Positions 4,556 through 12,647 of a DNA stretch of 12,677 nt are shown here, piece after piece. This stretch comes from an uncultured Sphingomonadaceae bacterium (GTDB lineage Bacteria; Pseudomonadota; Alphaproteobacteria; Sphingomonadales; Sphingomonadaceae). How positions within the stretch are numbered: position 1 is the stretch's first letter; each line of letters opens with the position of its first letter. The DNA lies in assembly GCA_938003725.1 (NCBI GenBank), contig CALKXX010000233.1, forward strand, positions 1 to 12,677, read 5' to 3'. The position numbers were made by a program, and so were the translations under genes. Below the pieces are notes generated by a model, which ran no database searches, was not told the DNA's origin, and saw nothing but the letters and a program-made list of their open reading frames with translations.

Positions 4556-5595
4556 GTGCTCAATTCCCAATACGCCCGGAAGAATTTGAAACATCTTTTG
4601 TAGAGCAGATATTCAAGACCAAGTCGGGATCTCTAACATCGCTAACCCATGAACCGGTTGGAACCGGGCAAGTTTGCGACAGTTATCGTTTTACTTGTGA
4701 ATGGGCCGACGGCGATGCGCCCAAGACTTTTGTCGCCAAATGCCCCAGCGCCGACCCTATCAGCCGCAATGCAGCCTCCATATTCCATCTTTATGATATG
4801 GAGGTTGGCTGGTACCGAGATGTTGCAGATCAATGTGCTGCGCTTTGTCCAAAATGCTATCATGCCAATATCGCGGAAAACGAGCAGGAATTTATCTTGA
4901 TGCTCGAAGATATGACGCCAGCACGGCAGGGTGATCAATTGGCCGGCGCGAGCTTGATACAGGTCGAAACCACATTGGCACAAGCCGCAAATCTTCATAA
5001 CTTTCGGCCAAAGACGGGCGATTTTCATCAATATAGCTGGCTGCATCATTCCGAAAAAAATGTCGCATTTACCTGCCAAACGATCGCCAATGGCTTTCCC
5101 GTTTTTCGGGAACGTTTTGCGAAACTGCTCTCCAGTGACATTCTGGATATTGGCGCTGAATTGGCAAAGAATATCGAACAATATGCCGGGCATCAGCCGT
5201 TGGAGCAATCAATCACGCATGGCGATATGCGCCTCGACAATATTCTGTTCCATGCCGATGGGAAGATTGCTGCCCTTGTGGATTGGCAGACCTGCTCGTT
5301 CGGAAACCCCGCCAATGATGTCGCCTACATGATCGGTACCAGCTTTGCCGAACCGGCTGAGCGCCAGTTGCATGAGGAACGCCTGATCCGCGATTACCTA
5401 GCACAAAGGAAAGATGCTCCCGAATTTGGCGAGTTCTGGAAGGAATATCGGCGTCACGCCTTTGCTGGCTTTTTAATGGCGATCAACGCGTCCCTACATG
5501 TTGAACAGACGGAACGCGGCAATCAAATGTTCGCAGCCATGGCCGAAAGGCCAGCTCGGATGGCAATCGACTTGGACAGTTTGAGCTTGCTTTGA
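4552..5595 (+). CDS. Phosphotransferase family protein (APH/choline-kinase-like fold)
   Basis: 347 aa. It resembles the aminoglycoside/ecdysteroid/choline kinase superfamily, which moves the ATP gamma-phosphate to a small-molecule hydroxyl. Visible: a nucleotide-loop region PVGTGQVCDSYRF (35-47), Lys63 in FVAKCP as the ATP-anchoring lysine, Glu84 in EVGWYRDV as its partner, the catalytic loop HGDMRLDNILF with H223, D225 and N230, and DWQ (244-246) as the metal-binding DFG equivalent. The core kinase residues are therefore complete. The substrate is unknown; drug resistance should not be assumed, because most chromosomal members of this group act on metabolites. Its ATG overlaps the stop of the preceding gene (ATGA), so the two are coupled and probably share a pathway. 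It ends 31 bp from the convergent zapE stop, with no terminator visible between. Confidence 0.88.
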   Translation: MSAQFPIRPEEFETSFVEQIFKTKSGSLTSLTHEPVGTGQVCDSYRFTCEWADGDAPKTFVAKCPSADPISRNAASIFHLYDMEVGWYRDVADQCAALCPKCYHANIAENEQEFILMLEDMTPARQGDQLAGASLIQVETTLAQAANLHNFRPKTGDFHQYSWLHHSEKNVAFTCQTIANGFPVFRERFAKLLSSDILDIGAELAKNIEQYAGHQPLEQSITHGDMRLDNILFHADGKIAALVDWQTCSFGNPANDVAYMIGTSFAEPAERQLHEERLIRDYLAQRKDAPEFGEFWKEYRRHAFAGFLMAINASLHVEQTERGNQMFAAMAERPARMAIDLDSLSLL

Positions 5596-5626
5596 TTGGT
5601 TGATCTGAACTGCGACTTGGGCCCGG

Positions 5627-6745
5627 TTATTCCATTTGCGTTCCATGTCCCATCGCCAGATATTCGTCCGACTGCATCTCCACAAGTCGTGAGGCTGTCC
5701 GTTCAAATTCAAAGCTGCCGTCGCCTTCCAGATAGAGCGCGTCCGGTTCAGCGTCGGCGCTAGCCAGCAGCTTGACCTTATATTCATATAATGCATCGAT
5801 CAGCGTCACAAAGCGCGCGGCCTCATTGCGATATTCTTTGGATAGTTTCGGAATACCGACAATGATAACGCTATGGAAATGGCGTGCGATGGACAGATAA
5901 TCCTGCGCTCCGCGTGCCTCGGCACAAAGCCGTTTGAATGAGAATACCGCGACTCCCTTTAGCGACTTAGGAACATGCAATTGGCGCCCGCCCGGCACCG
6001 TCAGTTCCTCCGAAGGCACATGTTGCCGGTCTTCTGGCGGATAGTCCGTCAATCGGAAAAATGCCTCGCTTAACGCCTCAGTCGCAGTCTCTCCGTTTGG
6101 GACATGCCAAAGATCGACACCGCCCAAACGCTCCCGCCGGTAGTCAGTCGGACCATTAAGTGAGAGCACATCCAATCGGCCATTGAGCAAATCGATAAAC
6201 GGCAGAAAATGCTCCCGGTTCAAGCCGTCTTTGTACAGGTCGCCCGGTGGCCGGTTCGAAGTCGTGACAATGGAAACGCCCTGTTCAACCAGCCCGGTGA
6301 ACAACCGTGACATAATCATCGCATCAGCGCTGTTGTTGACGACCATTTCATCGAAGCACAGACAGCGTGCGTCCTGCGCCAAATCCAGAGCAACCTTCGG
6401 AATGGGGTCGCCTGGGTCATTTTCACGCGATACCCGGATCATGTCATGCACGCGCAACATGAATTCATGAAAATGGGCACGCTGCTTTCGGTTTACATCC
6501 AGATTGTCATAAAAGAGGTCCATCAGCATAGACTTGCCGCGCCCAACTCCGCCCCACATATAAACACCGCGAGGCGGTATCGGCTTTTTACCAAATGCAC
6601 GCCACAGGATGCTGCCCTTTGGCGGAACAGCCTCTAGCTCCTCCTGCAATGTCGCCAGCCGTTTGACACAGTGATCCTGATCTACATCGGGTTTCAACTC
6701 CCCCTGCGCGATCAACTCCTGATAGCGCTGGTAGAAACTGCTCAT
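5627..6745 (-). CDS. zapE: Cell division protein ZapE (AFG1-family ATPase)
   Basis: 372 aa, typical length. AFG1/ZapE P-loop ATPase; E. coli ZapE associates with the Z-ring, and the mitochondrial AFG1 relatives act in protein quality control. Visible: Walker A GGVGRGKS (65-72) in YMWGGVGRGKSML, family block HFHEFMLRVH (91-100), Walker B LCFDE (129-133), sensor-like TTSNRPP (161-167), LPFIDLL (181-187) and the C-terminal block RFVTLIDALYE (311-321). The sequence after Walker B is MVVNNSADAMIM, a variant of the usual MQVTDIADAMIL-type block. The start ATG overlaps the stop of the thioesterase gene by four bases (ATGA), so no independent Shine-Dalgarno is needed. zapE beside mdh is usual in alphaproteobacteria; here an opposite-strand pair lies between them. 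Confidence 0.95.
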   Translation of the reverse strand: MSSFYQRYQELIAQGELKPDVDQDHCVKRLATLQEELEAVPPKGSILWRAFGKKPIPPRGVYMWGGVGRGKSMLMDLFYDNLDVNRKQRAHFHEFMLRVHDMIRVSRENDPGDPIPKVALDLAQDARCLCFDEMVVNNSADAMIMSRLFTGLVEQGVSIVTTSNRPPGDLYKDGLNREHFLPFIDLLNGRLDVLSLNGPTDYRRERLGGVDLWHVPNGETATEALSEAFFRLTDYPPEDRQHVPSEELTVPGGRQLHVPKSLKGVAVFSFKRLCAEARGAQDYLSIARHFHSVIIVGIPKLSKEYRNEAARFVTLIDALYEYKVKLLASADAEPDALYLEGDGSFEFERTASRLVEMQSDEYLAMGHGTQME

Positions 6746-7224
6746 TTCGCTTTTGGTGCTTTTTTCACAATAGCTGTAAATGACGCCATATTATCCTCAC
6801 CATTTTTGCCTTGGACCACCAATCCGCGCATGAAGAGAAAGCGTCCGGTTTCCCGCGCCACCTCCACTTGTGCCTCCAGTGGCTCATCCATCCGTGCCGC
6901 ACCAATGAAGTGAGTTTGCAATTCCAGCGTTACCGCCAGGCCCGATGGCCCAAGATCGAGTACGCGCATAGCCGCAAATAACGAGCAGTCGATAAATCCC
7001 ATCATCGTGCCGCCATGGATTACGTCACCTAAGTTACGGTGGCGGCGCTCCGGGAACATGCGAATACGGGCGATATTGTCTCCAACGCCATCGCCGCCCC
7101 GCCGAACAATCATGTCGCCGAGGAAGCTATTATAGCATTCTGGATCGCTCAAAACCCAGTCATACCAACCGGGGTTGTCTGGGTCGGGATTGCTCGTGAA
7201 AAATTCAGCTTCGACGTTTGCCAT
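6742..7224 (-). CDS. PaaI-type hotdog-fold thioesterase
   Basis: 160 aa. Acyl-CoA thioesterase-like protein of the PaaI/YbgC hotdog superfamily, expected to hydrolyse a small or aromatic acyl-CoA in the cytoplasm; the substrate cannot be told. Key visible segment: RNLGDVIHGGTMMGFIDC (63-80), in which HGG (70-72) precedes the long hotdog helix and Asp79 is a candidate catalytic residue. The following strands AVTLELQTHFIGAAR, LEAQVEVARETGRFLFMRG and ASFTAIVKK match the family's central sheet. An N-terminal extension of about 35 residues precedes the fold. It overlaps zapE (ATGA) and lies 33 bp after the sdhB stop, so sdhB, this gene and zapE probably form one transcript. No strong Shine-Dalgarno is seen. 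Confidence 0.88.
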   Translation of the reverse strand: MANVEAEFFTSNPDPDNPGWYDWVLSDPECYNSFLGDMIVRRGGDGVGDNIARIRMFPERRHRNLGDVIHGGTMMGFIDCSLFAAMRVLDLGPSGLAVTLELQTHFIGAARMDEPLEAQVEVARETGRFLFMRGLVVQGKNGEDNMASFTAIVKKAPKAK

Positions 7225-7257
7225 TATCGGATCGCCGATCTTGCACTCAAGTTCGGC

Positions 7258-8040
7258 TCAAACTTCTCTAACAGCAGTCATCTTCTTGATTTCGGCAATC
7301 GCCTTTGCAGGAGACAAGCCCTTTGGACAAGCGTTGGCGCAATTCATGATCGTGTGACAACGATAAAGACGGAAAGGGTCTTCCAATTCGTCGAGCCGCT
7401 CGCCAGTCATCTCATCGCGGCTGTCCGCCAACCAACGATAGGCCTGCAGCAGGATTGCAGGACCCAAAAACTTGTCACTGTTCCACCAATAGCTAGGGCA
7501 GCTAGTCTGACAACAGGCACATAATATGCACTCATATAAACCATCAAGCTTGTTGCGGTCTTCGGGAGATTGCAAACGCTCCTTCCCGGACGGCGTGGGC
7601 GTAACCGTTTTCAGCCATGGCTGGATCGAGGCATATTGCGCATAAAAATGTGTGAAATCCGGCACCAGATCCTTGATCACTTCCATATGCGGCAATGGAG
7701 TGATTTTCACTTCCTTACCGCAATCTTCAATGGCGGTCGTGCAGGCAAGACCATTTTTGCCATCAATGTTCATCGCACAGGAGCCGCAAATGCCTTCTCG
7801 GCAAGACCGGCGGAAAGTTAACGTGGCGTCTTGCTCCGACTTCGCCTTGATGAGTGCATCAAGAACCATGGGGCCGCATTCTTCCAAGTCGATCTTAAAC
7901 GTATCATAGCGCGGATTTTCGCCGCTATCGGGATCATAGCGATAGACCTTGAAATTCCTCGTCTTCCCACTCGTCAACGCATCATATACTTCGCCGGTTT
8001 TGCGAATTTTGCTGTTCTTGGGTAGCGTGAACGTCGCCAT
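7258..8040 (-). CDS. sdhB: Succinate dehydrogenase iron-sulfur subunit
   Basis: 260 aa, normal length. SdhB carries electrons from the SdhA flavin to quinone within the membrane-bound complex II, linking the TCA cycle and respiration. All three cluster motifs are complete: [2Fe-2S] C80, C85, C88 (CREGICGSC) and C100; [4Fe-4S] C171, C174, C177 (CILCACC) with C181; [3Fe-4S]/[4Fe-4S] set C228, C234, C238 in CHTIMNCANACP. SYWW (183-186) contains the quinone-side tryptophans. The ATG at 8040 follows an AAGGGA Shine-Dalgarno. sdhA, usually immediately upstream, is absent: 121 bp upstream lies the end of an ATP-grasp gene. It therefore probably has its own promoter in 8041-8161, where a 16-bp palindrome is found. 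Confidence 0.97.
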   Translation of the reverse strand: MATFTLPKNSKIRKTGEVYDALTSGKTRNFKVYRYDPDSGENPRYDTFKIDLEECGPMVLDALIKAKSEQDATLTFRRSCREGICGSCAMNIDGKNGLACTTAIEDCGKEVKITPLPHMEVIKDLVPDFTHFYAQYASIQPWLKTVTPTPSGKERLQSPEDRNKLDGLYECILCACCQTSCPSYWWNSDKFLGPAILLQAYRWLADSRDEMTGERLDELEDPFRLYRCHTIMNCANACPKGLSPAKAIAEIKKMTAVREV

Positions 8041-8060
8041 TTTATTTCCCTTGTTTGTAG

Positions 8061-8076
8061 TTCCTGCACGCAGGAA
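8061..8076. promoter_or_regulatory. 16-bp palindrome upstream of sdhB, candidate operator
   Basis: TTCCTGC and GCAGGAA are perfect 7-bp half-sites around a 2-nt centre, 21-36 bases upstream of the sdhB ATG. A 2-nt loop is too tight for a stable RNA hairpin, so a dimeric DNA-binding protein site is the more natural reading. No clear -35/-10 pair was found nearby. Function is inference. Confidence 0.4.
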
Positions 8077-8161
8077 AGTGGACTCGCCGGTGAATCGGTC
8101 ATTTGTTACCGAAACTTGTCACCAGACTCAATGGCTTTAGTCGACCAGTTACTTTGTGAAG

Positions 8162-9187
8162 TCACTGGGCCTGAATCAAACCGTTGCGGCGCAATCCTTC
8201 TGCAATAATAGTCTCCAGCAATTGCGGATGGCTGAGGCCAGCCACTGCCGCTGATTTTGCAACAACTTTTTCTGACCACAAGTTACAGTTGAGATTGATT
8301 TCGATGAAATTAATGTCGCCGGTTTTCTTGTCCAGGCGAAATTCAATCCGGCCATAGTCAAATGGTTCGAATTCGCGGGCAATAGCGGCCGCCATTTTTT
8401 CCACTTTGGGCGCGAATTCCGGGTCATCAAACTGCTTTAATGTCGCCTTTTCCGTATTCGGAACCAAATCACGCTTCTCATAGTAGGTCCATAGTTTCTG
8501 TGTATCTTCCCGCTCATAGATGAGCATCGGAAGTGCTTTGGGACCATTGGCGCTGATAAAAGCGGCCTGCACATCATAACCATCGAGATAGGGTTCGACG
8601 ATGGCGTCGTGCCCCTGTCCGTGAATACCGGCAACGGCATTGGCCACGCCAGCCCAGTCATGAGCATCGGAGATCGCCCAACTTGCAGAGGAAGCGTTGG
8701 GCTTGATCACCCAGCGATCTGCCTTGGGCGCGTCACTTTCGTTCACGGGCGCACCGCGGCGAAAACAGAACCAGGGCGCGGTTGGCACGCCTGCTTTTTC
8801 AGAAACCAGTTTGGAGACAGACTTGTCATCACCAAGCCCGCGAATGAACGGCATTGCCCCCACATAAGCAATTCGGTGCATATTACACAGCAGCGGGATA
8901 AGCATTTCACTATTCACGAAACCACCGCGATTGAGCAACGGAAAAACAAAGTCCACATCAGGACGCTCGAATAGAATTTTATAATTGTCTGCTAGTGCAA
9001 GATTAATCCCTAGGGTCTCCAGACTTGTGCGCACCTCATGGTGATATATGGCGTGATTGCCATCCTCCGGATGCATACCGCCGCCCCAAAGTGCATGCTT
9101 CGCTACGAACAGGAATTTCAGTCGTTCTTTCGCCTCGGCAGGAATTTCCAGCGGTTCGAATTGAGTGCCCAAATCCGTGCTTACCAT
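8162..9187 (-). CDS. ATP-grasp protein, D-alanine-D-alanine ligase-like
   Basis: 341 aa. ATP-grasp ligases join a carboxylate to an amine or thiol through an acyl-phosphate. Visible: PLLNRGGFVNSEMLIPLLCN (83-102) and AYVGAMPFIRGLGDDKSVSK (107-126), which match the D-Ala-D-Ala ligase pattern of substrate loop, then GxxxxxxxxxDK with Lys122; VIKPNASSASW (160-170) with Lys162, the ATP-lysine and serine-rich loop; EPYLDGYDV (198-206); and metal-binding DYGRIEFRLD (277-286) plus FIEINLN (294-300) with Glu282, Glu296 and Asn298. The catalytic set looks complete. The rest of the sequence is not close to housekeeping Ddl, so the substrate is probably different. GAGGAA precedes the ATG at 9187. It lies 49 bp after the nucleotidyltransferase gene, likely in the same transcript. 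Confidence 0.85.
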   Translation of the reverse strand: MVSTDLGTQFEPLEIPAEAKERLKFLFVAKHALWGGGMHPEDGNHAIYHHEVRTSLETLGINLALADNYKILFERPDVDFVFPLLNRGGFVNSEMLIPLLCNMHRIAYVGAMPFIRGLGDDKSVSKLVSEKAGVPTAPWFCFRRGAPVNESDAPKADRWVIKPNASSASWAISDAHDWAGVANAVAGIHGQGHDAIVEPYLDGYDVQAAFISANGPKALPMLIYEREDTQKLWTYYEKRDLVPNTEKATLKQFDDPEFAPKVEKMAAAIAREFEPFDYGRIEFRLDKKTGDINFIEINLNCNLWSEKVVAKSAAVAGLSHPQLLETIIAEGLRRNGLIQAQ

Positions 9188-9236
9188 GAACGATATTCCT
9201 CAAATTGGGCCGGCGAGCAGCCATCGGTAACTAACT

Positions 9237-10073
9237 TCAGGCTTTGGCTACACTTGCCCTATCCAGTTCATCGAAATCGAGACTATCAACCGCATCAGTC
9301 AGCACCGCTTCCACCACTTTGTAGGTCCGTTCATTATCGACATCGACCGCCTGTGTCCCGTCATTTAAGGGAACCCGCCATATTGTTAAGCCAAAGCGTT
9401 TGGACATCCGGCGAAAAGCACCATCAATGGTTACCAGTTTGAACCGCATCAGCAGAATGTTAAACAAGCCAAAGGCATTGATCAGCCGCTGCGGATTCCC
9501 CATGAACTGGCCGCCTTCCTTGAATATATTGGCGGCGTTCAGCGCATTGCGGTCTTTTATTCCGTACAGGTTACAATTGGCAAAGCCGCCGTCTTTAAAA
9601 TCATAAAACCCCCGTTGGGCTAGCGGATGTACAGCGTGAACATCTGTTCTCTCAGCCAGTCCAGCAACCGCGTCGGCGCCTTCGTTCATCGCCGCTATCG
9701 CCCGATCAATGCTGTCATGTTTCAGCAATACATTATCCGCTGTTGTAACCAGATAGGGAGCCTCGGCTTGCCGGCAGCCCTTGATGACACTGGCCGCGAT
9801 ATTTTCATCGGAGGTGATAAAACTGATTGGCAAGTCGTCTCGCACATATTGCTCCACCACGGAACGCACTTTATCCGCTCCATCTGGCTCAATCAGAATA
9901 TGAATAGCTCGGCAGCTTTTGTGGCTGCTAAGGATTTCGAGCGTGTGATCTATCAGCGTCTTGCCCACAATCGGAACAAGGCATTTGTGGCTCACATCAT
10001 GCGCTTTAGCGAGCGGGTTTTCGACACCAGTCCGCTGTGCCGCCAGCAATATGCAATCAAATTTGTCAGTCAT
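9237..10073 (-). CDS. MobA-like NTP transferase (nucleotidyltransferase)
   Basis: 278 aa from the ATG at 10073; an in-frame TTG six codons upstream is less likely, and AAAGAG lies 7 bases before the ATG. Members of this superfamily activate a phosphorylated sugar, polyol or cofactor with NTP. Visible: CILLAAQRTG (7-16), a variant of the usual LAAGxGxR loop with Gln in place of Gly; HKCLVPIVGKTLIDHTLE (29-46) with the conserved Lys30; TTADN (110-114) with metal ligand Asp113; and VDVDNE (243-248) near the end as the second metal site. The fold is clear but the substrate is not. It is divergent from the flippase gene and upstream of the ATP-grasp gene, so a role in building or decorating an envelope molecule is inferred. 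A TTGACG on the minus strand (10135-10130) is a possible -35 box without a good -10. Confidence 0.85.
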   Translation of the reverse strand: MTDKFDCILLAAQRTGVENPLAKAHDVSHKCLVPIVGKTLIDHTLEILSSHKSCRAIHILIEPDGADKVRSVVEQYVRDDLPISFITSDENIAASVIKGCRQAEAPYLVTTADNVLLKHDSIDRAIAAMNEGADAVAGLAERTDVHAVHPLAQRGFYDFKDGGFANCNLYGIKDRNALNAANIFKEGGQFMGNPQRLINAFGLFNILLMRFKLVTIDGAFRRMSKRFGLTIWRVPLNDGTQAVDVDNERTYKVVEAVLTDAVDSLDFDELDRASVAKA

Positions 10074-10242
10074 ATACAACTCTTTGGCCAAGGTCCGGGA
10101 AAGATCAAGTCTTAGGGGATCACCTATAACGTCAAATCATCAATCCGGAAATCATTTGCCTTTGCAACCACCCAACGATAGCCCGTGTCAAATCCAGCCA
10201 TGGTGGGATGGCCAAGGGGAAAATGCATTGATTCGCGAACGC

Positions 10243-11571
10243 ATGAACCGCCTTAAAAGCAGTGAGGACTCGCTTGTTCGCGTTGGCCGAAACAGTGCTT
10301 GGCTGTTTTCCAGCAAGGGTATTAGCGCGATACTCAGCCTGTTCTATCTCGCCGTTGTAACCCGTGCACTTGGACCTGCCGGCTTTGGTACGTTCATCTT
10401 GATTGTCAGTGCTGGGCAGATTTTAGCAGCATTGTTTCGTATCCAGACATGGCAAGCAATTGTCCAATTCGGCACACCCCTTTTGGCCGATGGTGACCAC
10501 AAGGCATTTGGCAGAATTGCGGGTCGCGGGTTGGCGGTAGAATTGATCGGCGGCATAATCGCTTGCGGGTTACTCTATTTCCTCCTCCCATCCATTGCAC
10601 AGCAATTCTCTCTCTCGCGTGATGTAGAACAGGGACTGCTCATTTACGGCTTGATTGTTCTGCTCGCCATTCGCTCTACCCCAACCGGAATATTACGTGC
10701 GCATGATCGGTTTCGTGACAGCGCGATCGGTGAGGTGGCGGTTCCCGTTACACGCATGATCGGCGCGCTGCTGCTATTGCTCATTGGGCCTAACATTACG
10801 GGTTTCCTGATTATTTGGGGTATGTCAGAACTGGCCTGCGCGGCTTTGCTGTGGCTTTTAGTCTGGCAAAATGGTCAGAAAATGGGCGCAAAGTCGACCA
10901 TGACGGCCAAATCGATGGATGCCCAACCCGCTCCCGAGGGCAATAAAAAGAGCTTTTATGGATTCCTCGCTGCCACCAACTTCTCCTATTTGCTCACCAT
11001 CATTCGAGAGCGCGCCGTTGTTATCATCGTCGGCCTTTTTGTTGGCGCAGCCGCAGCAGGTCTATTTCGTCTCGCCGACCAGCTCGCCAACAGCATAAAC
11101 CGTATAACCGAGGTGTTCGCGCGACCCATGTTTGTCGAGCTATCGCGGCTCTATGGGCAAAGCGAAAGATCTGAACTGCGCCGTTTGCTGCTTCGCTCCT
11201 TGTATATATCGGCAATATCCGGTCTTTCCATGTTCGGTATTTTGGTGATGCTCGGCGAATATGTCATTATCATCATGTCCGGAGCCCAGTTTGCCGGCGC
11301 TTATCCGTTGTTGTTGCTTCTTGCCGGTGCAACCATCATAGGGTTTGTCGCGCTGGGCTTGGAACCACTTTTGCAGGCCGCGGACCGGGCAACCACTGCC
11401 TTTGTCAGCCGAATGATATCGCTCCTGCTGCTCGGTGCGCTGCTTTATTTCTGGCTACCCGGATATGGTGTAACTGGTGCAGCTTGGGCGATGCTGGCTT
11501 CATCGGCGGCGACGGTAATCCTACTGATGCTCCTCGTATGGCGCATTTTGAGGGGGCTCGGAAAAGAGTAG
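10243..11571 (+). CDS. Polysaccharide/lipid-linked oligosaccharide flippase (Wzx/MATE-like)
   Basis: 442 aa from the ATG at 10243. The frame is open back to 9961, but the upstream part overlaps the divergent nucleotidyltransferase gene and looks non-coding. A TTG at 10228 with AAGGGGA seven bases upstream is an alternative start five codons earlier. The protein is an inner-membrane transporter with about 12 hydrophobic segments. It begins VGRNSAWLFSSKGISAILSL (residues 14-33), then TRALGPAGFGTF (40-51), the typical opening of the oligosaccharide flippase/PST family. A polar cytoplasmic loop (about 210-238) divides two six-helix halves, and AQFAGAYPLLLLL (348-360) matches the second-half signature. 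The likely role is moving a lipid-linked glycan across the inner membrane. It lies divergent from the nucleotidyltransferase and ATP-grasp genes and ends 2 bp from the convergent hydrolase. Confidence 0.88.
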   Translation: MNRLKSSEDSLVRVGRNSAWLFSSKGISAILSLFYLAVVTRALGPAGFGTFILIVSAGQILAALFRIQTWQAIVQFGTPLLADGDHKAFGRIAGRGLAVELIGGIIACGLLYFLLPSIAQQFSLSRDVEQGLLIYGLIVLLAIRSTPTGILRAHDRFRDSAIGEVAVPVTRMIGALLLLLIGPNITGFLIIWGMSELACAALLWLLVWQNGQKMGAKSTMTAKSMDAQPAPEGNKKSFYGFLAATNFSYLLTIIRERAVVIIVGLFVGAAAAGLFRLADQLANSINRITEVFARPMFVELSRLYGQSERSELRRLLLRSLYISAISGLSMFGILVMLGEYVIIIMSGAQFAGAYPLLLLLAGATIIGFVALGLEPLLQAADRATTAFVSRMISLLLLGALLYFWLPGYGVTGAAWAMLASSAATVILLMLLVWRILRGLGKE

Positions 11572-11573
11572 CA

Positions 11574-12488
11574 TTACTCCAACCGTTCAAAAAATGCGAC
11601 CATGTCGTCAAGCACCGGGCCTTTATGTCGAAAGGGCTTTGCTATCGCCATCATGATCTCAAGATGATCCATATCTGGATATTCGGCATATTCTACCTCG
11701 CCGCCCACTTCGAGGATCCTGTCCCTAAGAGTACGACTATTGCGCGGCTCAACTTGCGTGTCATCAACACCGGTAGACAGCCATAACGGCGGAGCATCCG
11801 CACGAACAAAATTGATCGGTTGCGTCATTTCCGGCTTTGGATATTCACCGAAACTCTGTTTGGTCGTTTCGGACGAAAAGGGATAGAAATCGGCCGGGCC
11901 TGCAAGAACCGCAGCGCCCTTTATAAAGTCGGTTGTTTTTCCTTCACGGCCCAACCATTGCTGGTCGAGCGCCAACATGGTGACATTATATGCACCCGCC
12001 GATTGGCCGGCGATATATATACGCTTAGGATCGCCTCCAAATTTTTCGATATTGTCGTGCACCCATGCCAGGGCCTTCGCGCTATCTTCCAAAAATCCCG
12101 GAAACTTTGTGTTGGGAAACAACCGGTAGTCAGGAAGAACAGTCACATAGCCCCTGTTCGAGAGCGCGCGGCCAGCAAAGCCATATTCATCTTTTGACCC
12201 CGCGCGCCATCCACCGCCATAAATAAACACCACAACCGGGTGCGGCTTTACGTCTTCGGGCCACTCCAAATTTCCTTCCGCGCCGCCTAGGCCGGGCCTC
12301 CAGATATTGAGCGACAAGTCATGTTCCGCATCAAAGACTATGTCCTTGGCAAGCATTTTTGCCGTCCCCTCATCGGGGAATGCCTGATCGACCATATCCA
12401 ATTGTTTGGGTCCGGTATGAGAGAAGAACCACAAGGCGAAACCGCCAATTACAAGGATCAGCATCCCAAATGTTGCAAGTAATTTCAT
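11574..12488 (-). CDS. Membrane-anchored alpha/beta hydrolase (esterase/lipase, HSL/BD-FAE-like)
   Basis: 304 aa from the ATG at 12488. A longer frame begins at 12587, but that start sits only a few bases past the T-run of the rpsI terminator, and its extra 33 residues are polar. The 12488 start gives MKLLATFGMLILVIGGFALW, a clean signal anchor, so the catalytic domain is likely periplasmic. Visible: oxyanion-hole YGGGW (90-94), nucleophile elbow GQSAG (161-165) with Ser163, candidate acid Asp242/Asp243 in GVDDTQ, and His275 in DMDHLE. The triad is complete. LPDYRLFP (118-125) is typical of carboxylesterases of this group. The substrate is unknown. It is tail-to-tail with the flippase gene (2 bp apart) and downstream of the rpsI terminator, so it probably has its own promoter. 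Confidence 0.86.
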   Translation of the reverse strand: MKLLATFGMLILVIGGFALWFFSHTGPKQLDMVDQAFPDEGTAKMLAKDIVFDAEHDLSLNIWRPGLGGAEGNLEWPEDVKPHPVVVFIYGGGWRAGSKDEYGFAGRALSNRGYVTVLPDYRLFPNTKFPGFLEDSAKALAWVHDNIEKFGGDPKRIYIAGQSAGAYNVTMLALDQQWLGREGKTTDFIKGAAVLAGPADFYPFSSETTKQSFGEYPKPEMTQPINFVRADAPPLWLSTGVDDTQVEPRNSRTLRDRILEVGGEVEYAEYPDMDHLEIMMAIAKPFRHKGPVLDDMVAFFERLE

Positions 12489-12593
12489 ATCAAAGTCTTT
12501 AACCGGCCCGTCAGGTGCTGGCAATGACACTCCAATCGAACGGGCATCATCTTTTGCATCCTGCGTCGATTGCACTGATGACTTCATTGCCCA

Positions 12594-12618
12594 ATAAAAA
12601 GGCGGCCCGCAGGCCGCC
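12594..12618 (-). terminator. Rho-independent terminator after rpsI
   Basis: On the minus strand a perfect 7-bp GC stem GGCGGCC/GGCCGCC (plus-strand 12612-12618 with 12601-12607), loop TGCG, is followed at once by TTTTTATT. It lies 30 bp after the rpsI stop and ends transcription of the ribosomal-protein genes before the hydrolase gene. Confidence 0.9.
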
Positions 12619-12647
12619 TCTTCGAATATCGCAATATGGCTTGTGAC

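Noticed and set aside
4552..5595. Aminoglycoside resistance gene
   Set aside because: The APH fold is shared by many metabolite kinases, and the coupled unknown protein and chromosomal setting give no sign of a drug-resistance role.
9961..10227. N-terminal extension of the flippase frame
   Set aside because: It overlaps the start of the divergent nucleotidyltransferase gene, and its translation lacks the hydrophobic character of the family, which begins near residue 95 of the long frame.
12489..12587. 33-residue N-terminal extension of the hydrolase
   Set aside because: It begins right after the terminator T-run, leaving no room for a promoter and leader, is polar, and would bury the obvious signal anchor.
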